Numbered from the stretch's first letter, positions 10,615 to 30,200 are shown. The stretch is DNA of 64,000 nt from Rotaria sordida (GCA_905250125.1 CAJNOL010000170.1:62001-126000); one strand, 5' to 3'. A program made the numbers and translations. The notes: a model not told the origin generated them from the letters alone.

Positions 10615-11425
10615 TGGGCGAACCATAAATCATGGTCGTCTTTGTTTTTTGAATAAAATTCTTTTGTCTTTTCAGTATTTAGAGGTGATTCTTTTTCTAA
10701 AAGATGTACCATTAAATTCTCTACAATATGTGTATTTAAACCAAAGCATATTCAACATATATTGAATGGACAGATTTTTTTATGCCGTTTTATTTGATAA
10801 ACTTGAGAATATTTTCAAATTTTCTAGCTATCATAGAACAAGAGTAGAGATGTTTTTGAGTACTCTAAAGCATGTTCGTTCGAAGCAAAGTGAATATCTG
10901 AAAAAGTTAAATTTTCAACATCAAATTTAAAATAACAAACATTTGTCATTTTTCATCAATTGTATCAAACAAATACTTTTAAATAGATTATGGCTACTAA
11001 ATCTAGTACAATAATTATTTCTTATCAAACTAAAGACATTTGAGTTTAAACGATATTATTGTGGCTTTGTTACGCGTTGTTTTTCCGAAACTATGAAAAC
11101 TTCAAGTTCAAAAGTCGGAATTGTCAAAAACAGGTGACACTGAGAAAATGAATACGAATTTCAATTTCTTTTTCTATAACTTTGACGAATAAAAGTAGTT
11201 GGACAAAAAGTTTTTTCAACTTAGAAAGTAGACCCCCATTAAATAGATGTTGAGTATTTTTCGATTAATTTTTCTCCTTAATTTTCTACAGAAAAATATT
11301 CGATATATATTTTGTAGAGAATTTAATGCTAGATCTTTTACAAAAAAGAATCAGATCTAAATATTGAATAGAAAAAAATATTATAATCAAAATACCAAGA
11401 CGACCATTACTCATGGCTCATCTGT
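10615..11425. repeat. Foldback element of about 810 bp
   Basis: The outer arms pair over about 130 bp. The left arm ATCATGGTCGTCTTTG (about 10630) matches the complement of CAAGACGACCATTACTCATG (about 11396). GTATTTAGAGGTGATTCTTT then AAAGATGTACCATTAAATTC (about 10675-10720) matches the complement of GAATTTAATGCTAGATCTTTT (about 11320). The inner region is more diverged. No gene was found in it. It lies just upstream of the orphan gene at 11721 and could contribute to its promoter region. Confidence 0.6.
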
Positions 11426-11720
11426 TACAAGATTTGATATTAAACAACAATAATAAAATTCAAAAATTTCATTAGAGAAATCGATCAATTTGATATAGAA
11501 TCATATAGAAGAAAAACTTTCAAAACAAAAGAATAAAACTTCTGGTAAAATTTGTAGGCGCGCACACTATAATTTATAATAGATCGAAGCTTTTTAAAAT
11601 AGGAATCGATCATGTTTGTTTTATTCATTTCCGACTAAATTTTCATTTTGATATCAAACATAGACGATTTCATGAATTTTTTATTCTTACTATTCATAAA
11701 CAACAGTAATTAAAAAGAAA

Positions 11721-14611
11721 ATGGTATTTACTGCACCTGCTATTCATTATTCAGCATTAGCTACTCTACCACCAGAACTAACATCTTCCAAAAGTCATCA
11801 ATCAATTAAACATACAGCTAGTGTTCGATTTAAAATGAGTCGAATATTCAAAAACTTAATCAAAAATGATATTCATAATGAACATACAATTAGAACTAAT
11901 ATCAAAGAACATATTGAATTACCTAAAATAGATGTTCATTTGTCTGAAACTATAGAACATGATAATGATCCTAGCATATCAACAGTTGTTAAAAATCCTA
12001 ATAATAGTAATAGTGATAATCAAACACTTACTGAACAAGAATCACCAAGATCTATGCCATCTTTAATTGAATCTTTCGAACGTTTACCGTTTACTGAACC
12101 TTATTTTTCAATATCACCAAAAAATGAAAAATTTCCTTTTGAATTATCTGCTTATCATAAACATTGTATTCATCAAGAGAAATATATAGATCAAAAACAA
12201 TATCATCATGAATCATCATCAATAAAACAAACAAAATTTTCACAACACAATCCATCTATATCAACATCTGTCAAACAATATCGTTCGAATTTAGCTAATT
12301 GTCGATTACAAAATTCAGTAAGAATTATTCAATAATAAAAAATCAACTTTTATTATTTGTATCCATCCTTCAATTTCCCATCAAAGTGTGTTATTATCAT
12401 CAAAGAGAGTTTTGAAAAAAAAGAATAAGATATCTTTGATTTTCTTTTCTAATACAAATTCAAAAAAATAAATCTATGATCAAAATTGTAAGCATTTTCC
12501 TTGAGAGATTCAGTATTTACTGGAAAATCAAATAAAGGAATTTTGACCTAACATTTGGCCCATTGATTGGTCTAATGATCTATAGAACATCTTGAAAATT
12601 TCAGTTGAAAAAATGTTCCTTTATTAAGAAATTGAATTTTGAAGTAATTTGTATTTCTATGAACTGTCTATGACAAACGATTATTTTTTTGAAAATTCAA
12701 TATCTCGATAAAGAAATATTCTTTTTGGCTGACACTTTCAAGATATTCTACTAGTCATTCAACCTATTTATGAGCAAAATTTCACGCCAAAATCATATTT
12801 CTTTTATTTTTCAGTATATACCTAAAATTGGATTGAATGTTCAGTAAAACAATTATAACCTGTCTTCAAAGACTCATGAGGACAAACTTTTGTAGGCTTT
12901 TGCTTGTCTCATTAAGACGTTCTTGTAGGCTCAATATGATCTTAAAGGGTGGATATCTAGTTCAAGTAGTTTCTTTGTAAGTACCGGGTTGTGTATAACC
13001 TTTTGTTAGGGAGTAGCGCTATGATTTCAAGGTAAATACCTAATGAATTTTATACCAAATTAAAGAACGTCAAAAACTGGATTCATTAGTACTAAATAGT
13101 AAGAGCTATCAATATACTTTAGTGTCGAACTTACAAAATTTTCGGAAATTTTATGCTTTTTTTAGCATAGAAAATTAGGGCACTAGCAATTCAAATATAG
13201 AGTAAAATATTTTCTTTTGGTATTTTTACATGGTTTGATAGGGCCCATCGAGCTCTACAAAACTATATATATTAAAAGTTTCTTGAGCCATTTTTCTGAG
13301 ATAAAAAGTCTAAAAAATGACTTGTAAAATCCTAAAAAATCTTTAGAACCTCGGTTTTTTTATATGGAAGAAAAATACTCGATTTCTTCGGTAAAATTAA
13401 CTTTTTTCATTATTTTTACTTACAAAGACGCTTTGAAATATACTCATCCGATGCAGCATGAAAAATTGCGTCTAATGAGTATATCTCGAAGCGTCTTTAT
13501 GAGTGAAAATAATGAAAAAACTAATTTTATTGAGAAAATCGAGTGTTTTTCTTCCCTATAAAAAACTACTGGTGCCCTAATTTTCTATGCTAAAACAAGC
13601 ATAAAATTTTCAAAAATTTCGTAAGGTCGACATTAAAATATTTTGATAATTCTTACTATTTAGTATTAATGAATCAAGTTTTTGACGGTCTTTAATTTGG
13701 TATAAAATTCATTAGGCATTTAACTTGAAATCATAGCGCTACTCCCTAGCAAACGGTTATACATAAGCCGGTAGTTTGAATCTTAAAGATGCAATTTTTT
13801 TTCTATTATTAGAAATCATCCGCTTATGTTAAATACAGATTATATAGTGTTCTTATGATAATAAGTTTATCTTAGAGATTGTAGAAATTAATTAGAAAAA
13901 AATACTTATACTAAGATTTTAATAATTCCAGTACAATTGAATCATAGAATCTTATTATAAGAACACTTATTTGGAAAAGAAATATTCAAAATTAATTTAT
14001 AATTCATTTTATTCGTATTTTAGAATAAACAACAATATCAGAATCAATTTAATAATAAAAAATCCAACTCTACAACAACATTACCTATATCGACATCCAT
14101 TGAAAATCGTATTGGATTACAATATGCTTCTCGAAGAAATACCATTACAAATAGTCATAGTATTCGTTCATCCTATGCACAACAACATACACAACATCTA
14201 CGACGTTTACATAGTAAATCAAAGATACGTCCAATTTTCAATGAAACAAAAACATCATCAGTAACACCACAGAATAAACCTTTACCATTATCATCCATTT
14301 CATCATCAATTGCTCATCGAATTGAATTACTTAAACAAGCCATGCATAATAATCAACTTGAATTTCATCATCCGAAAGTAGATAAAACATCTCCTATTGA
14401 ATTATTATCTCATTCATTAATTGATAAAATTAATAAAGAAACTCAAACAAATGATAATCAATTAAAATCATCTGAATTATATCATATTCATCATCATCAT
14501 ATACATTCTTCATCATTTTTATCTATTGAATGGCGAACATATTTTTCTATTATAGGAACATTATCAATTATTTTTCTTCTTCTTATAGAATTAATAACAA
14601 TAATATTGTGA
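11721..14611 (+). CDS. Orphan tail-anchored membrane protein, 394 residues
   Basis: Exon 1 is 11721..12317 (199 codons) and exon 2 is 14024..14611, joined in phase 0. The donor is TCA|GTAAGA and the acceptor TATTTTAG|AAT. The 1.7-kb intron is unusually long for this window because it contains repeats. The protein is Ser/Asn/His-rich and probably disordered. It includes PEDSLI-like polar stretches (SPRSMPSLIESFERLPF), a His-rich run (HIHHHHIHSS) and a C-terminal hydrophobic segment of about 22 residues (YFSIIGTLSIIFLLLIELI). That segment ends three residues from the stop, so tail anchoring in the ER or outer mitochondrial membrane is likely. There is no signal peptide. A Lys/Arg-rich patch (VRFKMSRIFKNLIKND) near residue 35 could bind membrane or nucleic acid. 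Family not recognised. Confidence 0.6.
12505..12960. repeat. Foldback element, family A copy 1 (intronic)
   Basis: Palindromic element inside the intron of the 11721 gene. Left-arm words are GGTCTAATGATCTATAGAAC, ATCTTGAAAATTTCAGTTGA and TTATTAAGAAATTGAATTTT. The right arm holds their inverted versions (AAAATTCAATATCTCGATAA, TGACACTTTCAAGATATTCT). The same words recur in the elements at 23.1, 29.4, 39.3 and 58.4 kb, which defines family A. The centre carries ATGACAAACGATTATTTTT, also conserved in other copies. No coding capacity. Confidence 0.7.
12981..13774. repeat. Foldback with about 205-bp arms (intronic)
   Basis: The left arm 12981-13187 begins GTACCGGGTTGTGTATAACC and ends near AAAATTAGGGCACTAG. 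The right arm 13570-13774 begins GGTGCCCTAATTTTCTATGC and ends GGTTATACATAAGCCGGTAG. Between these ends the two arms pair almost continuously (e.g. GGGAGTAGCGCTATGATTTC with its complement). The ends are sharp, so the element boundaries can be placed well. The spacer holds a second, independent palindrome. Confidence 0.75.
13362..13561. repeat. 200-bp near-perfect palindrome nested in the larger foldback
   Basis: Left half TATGGAAGAAAAATACTCGA ... AAAGACGCTTTGAAATATAC, right half GTATATCTCGAAGCGTCTTT ... TCGAGTGTTTTTCTTCCCTA, centred near 13461. The arms are about 98 bp each with only scattered mismatches. This is the least diverged palindrome in the window and probably the youngest. The open frame inside is only a by-product. 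Confidence 0.75.
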
Positions 14612-14814
14612 AAATATTTTCTTCATCTTTTATTTCTCTGTTCTGTATATGCATGCTTTATCGAATTACAAATACATACTATCTACATTGAATAACAAAA
14701 ATATAATGAAAGCAGCAAAAAAAAACCCACATATTTCTTTGCTATTTTCTTTTTGTGAGAAAAACAAAACCACCGGGGATTCACTGTTATCCAAATTAAA
14801 ATAAAGTCTAACGT

Positions 14815-20024
<5,210 letters not shown>

Positions 20025-21272
20025 AGTTGAGTAAACTGGTATGAAACAAACATTTCAGTAAATAATACTAATGTTAATGAAATGTCTTTTTTTTTTTTTG
20101 TTATGTATTATCAAATGTTTTCTGAGTATATCTACTCAACCTCAACACACAACAATCGATTACGTGAGCAGTGTTTATCGCTCGTTCTTTAACTCCCTCA
20201 TTTTTCTTCCTCCGCTTCTTCTCCTTTTTTTCGTATTCTTTTCTGTTCTAGCTATTCTTGCTTTCCTCGATGTCCTTCTTCAACTGATTACAACATTGCA
20301 ACTCTATAGTGTACCAGACATGCTTATATAACTCGATTTAGCTAACGGTTTTGAATATCACGATGACCTTGTTTCTATTTGTTATTGAATAATATAAAAA
20401 ATAAATTAGAAAAGAAAATAAAAATAAAAAAACACAAAACTAACTTTTTGTTTCATTTATCTATAATCAAAACCTGATTTTTTTTCTTAATTACTTTTTT
20501 TCTAGAAAAATATTGTGACCGTATTCACCTTGCGTTATATAACTAAAATGACCTACTACCTGTTTCATGAAATACTTATGATACATCATGTTTTGTTAGA
20601 AAATAAATTTATTATATAACCGATTTGTAAATAGAAAAATAAGTAAAAAAAAAACTGTCAGAGAATGTTCTAAATACTCTTAAATTATGAAGTTCTGCCA
20701 GTACAGATAAGAAAAAAAAAGGCGAAAATATATGTTATATAATAGGTCGTATAATGCGTCTCTTTTATTATGCTATTTTCGTCTCTTCATTTTCAAAGAA
20801 AGAAAAAAAAAACTTCGATAAACGACGTATGACGAAAAATATTTCGTAATATTTTTTCTTAATAATTATTGTTTATTTAAATAAAATATCATAAAAACTT
20901 ATTATGCTATATTTACCTTTATTATTGACTAGGAAAACTAAAATTATAAATGAATAAATTTTGTTATTTACATTAAAAATTGTGATTAGTAATTAATTTT
21001 AAAAAATTTTCATTTTTATCTAAAAAGAATTATCATCTGTATTGTTCAACAATCTTTTCCATCAAAAGATTTTCGATGAATGTTTTTTTTTTTGTTTTAT
21101 GAATAAATGAGTGCGGAAAAAAAAAGATTTATCAATATGAACATAGAAAAAAACCGAAAAATCAGACAACAATATAACAACGACAGAGGTTTATACACAT
21201 ACAAAAAAGAAAAAAAGTAACAAAGAAAATTGTTCGTTTTTATTAACATAGCACCGTGTATTCACAAATAAA
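20025..21272. other. Spacer between LONRF start and ARAP stop
   Basis: Both neighbours are on the minus strand, so this holds the LONRF promoter and 5' UTR (right of 20024) and the ARAP 3' UTR. The plus strand at 20190-20290 is a C/T-rich stretch (tcttcctccgcttcttctcc), i.e. purine-rich upstream of LONRF. Poly-A/T runs dominate the rest. No further gene seen. Confidence 0.4.
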
Positions 21273-24200
21273 TTATTTTCGTAATTGTTTTCCAAAACTC
21301 GAAGCAACAAGATTTGATTTTGTAATTAATTTTGTTTTTATTTGTTCAGATTTTTTTCTCGATGATATTGATGATGTTGATGGTGCATGATAATTTTGTA
21401 ATGGTAAATAATTAACACCATCAGGTATTGTATGAGATGCTTGTCTTGTCCATTGATCATGTCCATTAATTCGTACTAATTCCAAATACCAAGCAAACAT
21501 TTGATGACGATCATTAAAACGAAATGCAATACCAAATGTTGATTCATTTATTGAATCTATATGTGATATAGTTAATGTACGATATTCATTCATATCAAAT
21601 GGATTAACAATACGACGATCAGCACCAATATAAAGATATAAATCTTGAACAAACCATGAATATATTTGTGTTTGTTGTTCAGATGATGATATTAAACTTG
21701 AATTTAATATGGATTCTTTTCGAGAGGAAGTATTTGGTGTTGATGAATTTGTAAAACGTGATTTCCATTTCATAAATTTTTCATTTGATATTCGATGAAT
21801 TTGAAGCTGAAAAAAAAAAGAAGAAAAATAAGATCCTGCTTGTTATTTTTTTTTTATTTTTTGAATTTTTACATTTGATTTTTCATATATCCATAAACAT
21901 GGTATCCAACGTTTACTAATTGAATCAAAATATTCACATTCAACAGATGATAAATCATGTTGTGATTGTTGTTGTAAACGTTCTTTTTCAAATTGTACAT
22001 AATTAAGTTTAACAACAAATGTTGCTTGTCGATTTAATTCTTGTGGTAAATATGTTCGATAACGATTTAATGCATTAGAAATATTTTCTGTTGAATACAT
22101 TGGTCGTTCAAGATTTTGATCAATAATAACTTCAAATAAAGCCCAAAAAAAACAATCATGTTTATGAATTTGTTTTAATAATTTATCAATAACATGATTA
22201 GCTGTTGTTTCTTGTTCTAAAATATTTATTGCATAACCATTTAATTCATCAGCACGTGATTCAAAATAAACTGAAACCATTGTACCATCTAATTTACGTG
22301 GTTGACATTGATTTGTTCGTAATGATATTAATGTTTCAACACATTTTTTTTCATGTTCTATTTCATCATTACTTACATCAAATAATTCACGATAATATTT
22401 ACAAAGATTATTCATTATTTCAAGATCAGCTTGTATTGATGGTGTTACGCGAACATAAGATGATGATAATGGAAAACGTGATGGTGGAGATATTGAAATC
22501 ATAGAACTACGAGAAGCTTAAAAAAAAAGATAATTTTAAAAATTCTGAGTTTTATTGAAATTTTTTAAATAAATTCGTCTAACAGAGATTTACTTTCTAT
22601 GGAATAAAAAGAAAAAAAAACAACAGTCAGTATTTTAAAGATAAACATTGATTCTATAAATTTGTTAATATTGAGATTAATTAATATTCTCCAAAACGTT
22701 TGAATTTATAGAATGTAATACGAAAATGTTTAGAAAAATATGAATTCTAAGGTTGCTTTCTGAAACACGTGCAAAATAAAAAAAAACCTATTTTCTTCGC
22801 AAATATATGTTTATTTCTGTATGTATCGATAGCAGAAATATAAGGATTAGCAACAAGAAAACAATTAGATAATTCGGAAAATGTAATTTTTCAAGATGAT
22901 CAACTCAGCAAGATTTGACCTATAGAATACATCAGGTAATCAGATACATAGCTTATGCAATTGGAAAATCGATAAAATAGTGCACGGTAATATTGTTATA
23001 ATTTGTCATTCTTAGTAAAAGTTATTGGTTCTGAAACTTAGTATCTATTGACTACTAACGAGGAAACTACTCCAAATATAACCCACCGTTTGAGTTTATA
23101 TTAAGCACCTAAGATGAGCTCTGTAAAGCTTCAGAAAGCTTACAGAGGTTCGTTTCAATGAGTCGTTGAAGCCGTGTTATGATTGTTTTACTGAATGTAC
23201 GACCCAAATTTAAATATATACCAAAAAAATCAAGTAACGCAATTTCAACCTGAAATTTTCTCCATAGATAGGTCTAATCATCAGTAGAATATCTTGAAGG
23301 TTTTAGCTGAAAAAAATTCTCCTTAGTTGAGATATTGAATTTTCAAATACACTAGCTTGTCTATAGCAAACGACTAATACATGACAATTCAATATCTTGA
23401 TAAAGTATTATTCTTTTCAGCTAAAACTTTCAAGATATTCTAAGCGTTATTAGACGCAAAATTTCAGGTCGAAAATTCAATTCAACAGTCATAATTCTAT
23501 TTCAAGAGTCCATAGAAACGAATTCTTTTAGATTTTTTCTAATCTTACTGAGATCTTCTTATAAGTTCAATATGAGTTCAAACAGCGTATTACAGCTGAA
23601 ATAGTTCTCTGGTCAACATGTACAATAATCTACCGAAGTTACAAAAACTTTGCTTTTGTTGATTTTAAGAATAATAAGTGTTAAAATCGATTTCAGAACT
23701 TCTGTCATATCCAATGAATCTTTTCATTCTATTATTTTCAGTATTTTATCTAATGATAGGAATAAGACATATCTCAGATTGATATCTATTCAATTGAATA
23801 TTTTGATAATATATGTTTAAAATAATATGATAAAAGAAAAAAAACGAACTTTTACGTTTAATCATGTAGAGTATAAAAAACAGTTCAAAGTTATGATCTC
23901 AAGAAAGATAAAAGATATTTACACATATATATATTAAATTCTTACATTGAAGTGATTGATTTCGTTTAACTTTTGCTGGTGTAGAAGTATTTACTAAAGT
24001 ACCAATTGAATCTTGTATTTCATCATCACATAATGAAATATTATCTTCTTGTATTTTTGAATATTTCATATCAAGATCATCGAATGAAATTCCACGATGT
24101 TCACGTGGTTCATTTGTATGTGTATTTACGAGTGATTGTGATGGTGGTGGTAGTGTTGGTTGAGATATAATACATGGTGCAAATGTTGAAACAAGATTTG

Positions 24201-27200
24201 ATAAAATCATTGCATTTCGATTCGATAACATTGAAACAGTTTGAATATGTAATAACATTTTTCTTAATGTTGCATAATTTATTGGATAATTATGTTTTAA
24301 ATCAACAAGTAAACCACGATAATATTGAATAAGTTGTTCAGTTGTTATATTAGAATCAACTGTTGAACGTAACCATGCATCATAATTTTGACGTGTCCCT
24401 AATAATGGAGTATCTAATTGACGTAAAAAACGTTTTAAACCATTAGCTACATCATGTTCAGAATAATTTTCGCGTGTTAATGTATTAGTAAATGGATCTT
24501 CAAGTAATTCGTTTAATAATTGTTTCACTTTTGTTTCATGTCCAGCTTGACGATAAATACCTATATAAAAGTTTAGAAAATATAAAATTTTATGATTTGT
24601 TTTGATAAATGATTGAAAATGAATTTTATTCGATTGATATGAAATTTTGAAAAACAAAAAACATCTTTATGAATATAAAATTCTTAAGACATTAAAAGAT
24701 CCGATGTCTTCTATTGTGTTCTTCAAAAAAAATTTATTTGTTAATCTCTCCGACGAAAATCTTAGTTTCAATTTATTTTTTTGTTCAATACATCGTTCAT
24801 AAACGAGTTTATTTCATTTATCCTGCGCTCATATAATGAAAAAGAAACTGATAATATCCTGTGAAAAAAAACAGTTGTTGATAAGAAAAGTACTCTTCGA
24901 ATAATACAATCAATGTATTCTAGAGTCTTGATACAATATAAAATAATATTATTTTTTCTAAAGAATAATATCTATCATGGATAATACTTAACTTTCTATG
25001 TAGCTAGACATTAATACTGTAATACGTCAATAAACTACAGAAATTATTTTTAGACGGAATCTTCTAATATGTCACGAGCTTTACGATTTTTAGTCTTTCT
25101 TCTATATTCATTTTGCTGATAAGTAGTTCTTCCAAATCTATTGATATAGGATTGATGAATAAAAATTCGCTTTCGTTTTTAAATGATTATTTGAAAAGAA
25201 AAATCAATAATATTTCAATTGAAACGGATTGTTTTAGTCAAGAAATTTCATATTATATTTATGTGTATATTTTCTGCATATATTCATCCTACTTCTTTAA
25301 TCAATCATTTTGAGTCAATGTTAAACGAAATAAGATTCTAAATTATTATAGAATGTATAAGTTTCAAGTCAATTGTAAAAATGATCATCAGGTTCTCTTG
25401 TGATTAAAACTAATTTTATTCTATCTAAATATGTATCTAATCTATCCAGTGTATGACTAGACAAGCATAAATTTCAATACTGTAGTTCATATTATCATAA
25501 TAGAATTTGATCCGACTTGATCATGATCATATTTTTCATTTGATTAATTTCAATTAATCGTTTAAATATTCTTCATCATTATAGGATAACATTTGTAGCA
25601 AGCTATAGGAAGTACTTTCTTCTTTGATATATCTTAAAATTTTTGTTTCAAACATTTATATTAAATTCTATTTCTGAAATATTTTCGACTAATTCAAAAA
25701 AATTATTTTTTTTTTTAAATGATTTCATATGTTGATATAATTAATTTACCTTTACTTTCTAAACCATGTTCAAAAATAAAATTAATAAATCTTTCAACAA
25801 TAACAGGTACATTTTGTGATGTTAATATTTGACAATTTAAATCCGTTAATGTTTTAACTTTAGTTGCTTCACGAAGACATGAATATAACATATCAGTTAA
25901 TTTTGATATTGGTGATGATAAATAAAGAAAACGATTTGAAACAAGACAAAGAACAACACCTGTAAATTCTTCACTTTTTTGATAAGCTAAATGAAACAAT
26001 GAAAAGAAAAAAATATATATATACCAATTAATCGAATAATACAATTCAAAAAAGAAAATCTATTTACTTAAACTAAAATATTTTTTTAAATCAACTTCAT
26101 CAAATATTGTATCTGAACATATAACAAATCTTCCAGGATAAACAACTGCAATAACTTGTTGTTTTTCCGCATTAATACCTTCTTGTACATTTAATTTTGT
26201 TAATAAAATAAAATCAGAATAAATTAATTGATGATATGAATATTGTCGTTTTAATAATTCACGTATCCATAAAGCACGTTCAAGTTCATTTGGAAATATC
26301 CAAACATATTCATTAAATGATGTTTGTTCATCAACAATTAATGTACATTGACTATTTATATTTATTGTTGGAATATTTGTTGAACGTGATTTTAATGATA
26401 CTGAATTAACTGATTGATTACATATAGCAAGAACATTATTTAAATCAATTTCAAATAAATATCGAATATTTTGTTGATTATTTTTATCAAATGTATTTGT
26501 TATTGAATAGATTTTAATACGATCTGTTTCATAACGTGTTAATAATTCTTTTAATATACCATGTTTTGTTACTAAATGAATTGTTCTTTCATATGGTGGA
26601 AGATTTATATCCTCTGTGTTTGTTTTCATAAGATCAAATTCAGATAAACCTGAAATATGACAAACGTTTTTCGTTTTAGAATCTCTTCATATTTGAATGT
26701 CAAAAGTGTTATACAAAAATATGACAATACAAAAGAAGAAGACATTTTTCTATGAGATATTTTTAATCCAAAAAAACAAACTCGTTTGTTAACTAATCTG
26801 GAAGACATCTAGAGAGAGGATTGATGTAGGATCAATATTTTCTATTTCTGAAAGATTAAAATATATGGGAAATAATAGAGATTATATAGTTTTCAGAAGC
26901 TGGAGGACATGATAAATTCTAGTTGTCAGAAAATTCAAACTTTTACACATCGTTATTCAGTTAATGATACTAACTTAAGAATACTGTTGCAATGATCCAG
27001 ACTACATACCGATAACGTATAACTAAAATTCTTTTGTATATATTTAATTGAAGGCATATATCTCCCAATTTCGTGTTCAATTAGACTGAGAAACTCATTT
27101 TATTATGAAAAATATATAGATTTGAAGTGCATATCTTTGGAGTTGGAATAGATCAGAAAGAATGTTGGTATGTGGATGTAGTTGAGGGTGTGTATAACTC

Positions 27201-30200
27201 AAGGCAAGATTCTCATCTATACCCATAACCTTCTATCAGTATTATCCTTTTTTATTTACATAATTGTGAACTAATTAACATTTTATTTTAGATATATATT
27301 TCGGAAATGACAACAACTATCTTATAGCGCTAGTTATCAACGCGAATAGTTATGGATAATAAGATGAATTACATAATCCAACGTAATCTTGAAGATATGC
27401 ACTTTATTTCTATATTCTGTTTTTTATTAATATCAATTTTCTGCACTTATTTTTCAAAACATTGGATTAAATCTTTATGAAATTTTTCTTATAATCATTT
27501 CATTTGAACTTCTTGAAAATAGGAACTTATCATTCTATCAAAAGTCGAAAAGTATTATTTTCATTGTCAATCTTTTGATCTTCTACAACATTCTTGAGTG
27601 TAAAAATGTGTAATAGAAATTTACGTATGAGTTTTTTTTTTATCTCACATGTTAAAAATAAAAGAAAACTTTCAGAATAAAGAAGTTCAAATAATTTTAT
27701 GAAATAAATAAGAAATAATGTGTATATAAAATTAATTTCTGTATTAATTTAACTTCTTGTTTTCAATCAGTTTTTATATCGGAAATATTCAAGAACGCTT
27801 GACAAACGTTTGATCTTTATCTATTTTACACATTCAAAGGCTTTTAGAGAGCACATCAATAAGACTTTCCAAATATAAGAGTTTGTAGAATCCATACATA
27901 ACTGACTTATGAGTGAAGAAAAATTGAAATAATTTTGATAGTTGATTTGAAATGATCTAAGATTAATTGTTACACATTCGAAAATTTATACACTAAGAAT
28001 TTTTTGAAAAGATGTAATGGAAATAGTAGTTCTCGAAAACGAACTAGAATATTATTATTAAAAAATTTAAAATAAATTAAACAATAATATTTAAATCAAC
28101 TGTTGATATCAAAACTATAAACAAAAAACATAACTCAGAAACTAATGTGAAGAATATGTGTTTATTTTAAGATTATCGAAACATACAAGAAGTTCTGAAA
28201 ACTGGTTTTCATTTGAGTACTTCCAAGTCCGTGGAGAAAATACTAGACTTCGTTATTTTCATCATAAAAGATGGCCGAAGACGCTTAAAAAGGCAACGTT
28301 CACATCTGGAAAACATTCAAAAAGTGTTCTCACAATATGTTTGACATACACCACACTCAACAAAATGATTCTTTATCTAAAAAGCACGTCAAAATACTGC
28401 GAAAAAAACTTTTGGATATTTTCTGGATGCAAAATTTATCTGTTTAATCATCTTCACATACCTTTAATGATGAAAGTAACTAGTTTTGATATTTTCTGAA
28501 TGAACGTGAAAATGAAATCGAGATTAGGATGTTTAAACACATTTTCAGACACTCTTGCCTGCTTGGATAGGACTCAATACGACTAAGAAAATCTTAAAAT
28601 AAAATTAAATATTTGTAATTTTTCAACACAGATTTGCGAGCCATATTTAAATCTATTTATAATCAAACTATGAGTTTAAAATCGAAGAAACACATCAAAC
28701 ATTTCATCCATTAGTATTTTAACGAAATTTTATTATCACATGTTTTAATTGTTCAAGTGATATTATTTTTAACTTTAATCTATTTCTATTTATTTATTAT
28801 TCAAAAATTTTCATTGAAAATAAATACTATAACAGAAGTATACATTAGTTTCTTCGAAAAACAATAATTCGTATCAACACAAGACGGAAAATTGTCATGA
28901 TACTATCATTGAATTAAATATTGATTTCTCACTTCGCATTACATTATTAAAATTTTCATTTTATCTTAGAAAGTATATTTCGTTGATGATTAATAACATC
29001 ACAAAAAAAAAACATTTCCAATATCATTAAACGATAAAAATACGATGTTTTTTTTTTTCATCGATAAGTAAAGTTTTAAACATCATCGATCAATATCATA
29101 TGTCATCACTCAATTCGATCATGACATTTATATGCCTTGTGTTGATAAGAATCATCAATCTTCGAACATTCAATACATCAAATTAGTTATGCCATCGAAT
29201 AGGAAAGATTATTTTTGTGTAATAATTAAAGTTCGCAAAAGGACTTACAAGGAAGTTACCTCAACTGTAACTTGTCGTTTAAAATCAAATAGGTTCTATG
29301 AGAAGGTCTTAGTAAGGATAGAAAACAAAACCTAAAATGGTTCGTTATCATGGAGTCGTTGAACTGAATTTTCGACTAATTTTTTAGGTACTTGCTGAAA
29401 AATCAAATAATGGAAGTTCGACCTGAAATTTTGTCCATAGATAGATCTAATAACCGTTAGAGTATTCCAATGCCGTCGAAATCCCCACACTTTTGACGAT
29501 TAATCGCCAGGATTTGACGATTTTATCGTTGAAATTTAACATAAATAGCAATTTTTCTATGAAAATTAGTAAAAAATCGCCAATTTTTCCGATGTATCGT
29601 GATATAATCTCACGATTATCGGACTAATAAATCGCGATAAAATCGTCGATTTTGTGACGATTTTGATGACATAGGTTCTGAAAGTTTCAACCAAAAAGAA
29701 TATCTTTTTTTGTCAAGGTTTTTGAATTTTCAAGTAAACTTGATTTTTGTGACATGTATATGACAAACGACTATTTTTTGAAAATTTAATGCCTTGACAC
29801 AAGAAAATTTCTTTGCGGTTGAAACTTTCAAGATATTCCAAGGGTTCTTACATCTATCTATAGGCACAACCTCAAGTCAAAATTCTTTTATTTGAATTTT
29901 CAGTAAATACCTGAAAACTAAGTTCAACGACTCATGGGGACGGACCTTTTTAGGCTTTTTCTACCCTTATCGAGACCTCTTTGTCGGTACAGGATAATCT
30001 CAAACGAAAAGTTATATTTTAGGTAGTCCGCTCGCCAATTGAAAATCTGTATATTTTCTAGTAATCGTTTAATGTTATGTATAAAAACAAAGCATAAAAT
30101 CTAATCTCATTAATACAAATACATAGTTTTCTAACGAATTGAAAATTAAATCTTGATAGAAAGTTTTCTTTTTAAATAGTAAGAATAAGTTAACCTGCTA

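Noticed and set aside
13364-13561. 65-codon open frame
   Set aside because: Falls entirely in a 200-bp palindrome; both strands read alike, so it is structural and not coding.
22205-22504. Open frame opposite the ARAP RA exon
   Set aside because: Shadow of the real minus-strand exon, low-complexity His/Leu/Tyr translation.
28158-28499. 113-codon open frame in ARAP intron 6
   Set aside because: No domain, no splice partner, composition typical of chance frames; lies within an intron on the opposite strand.
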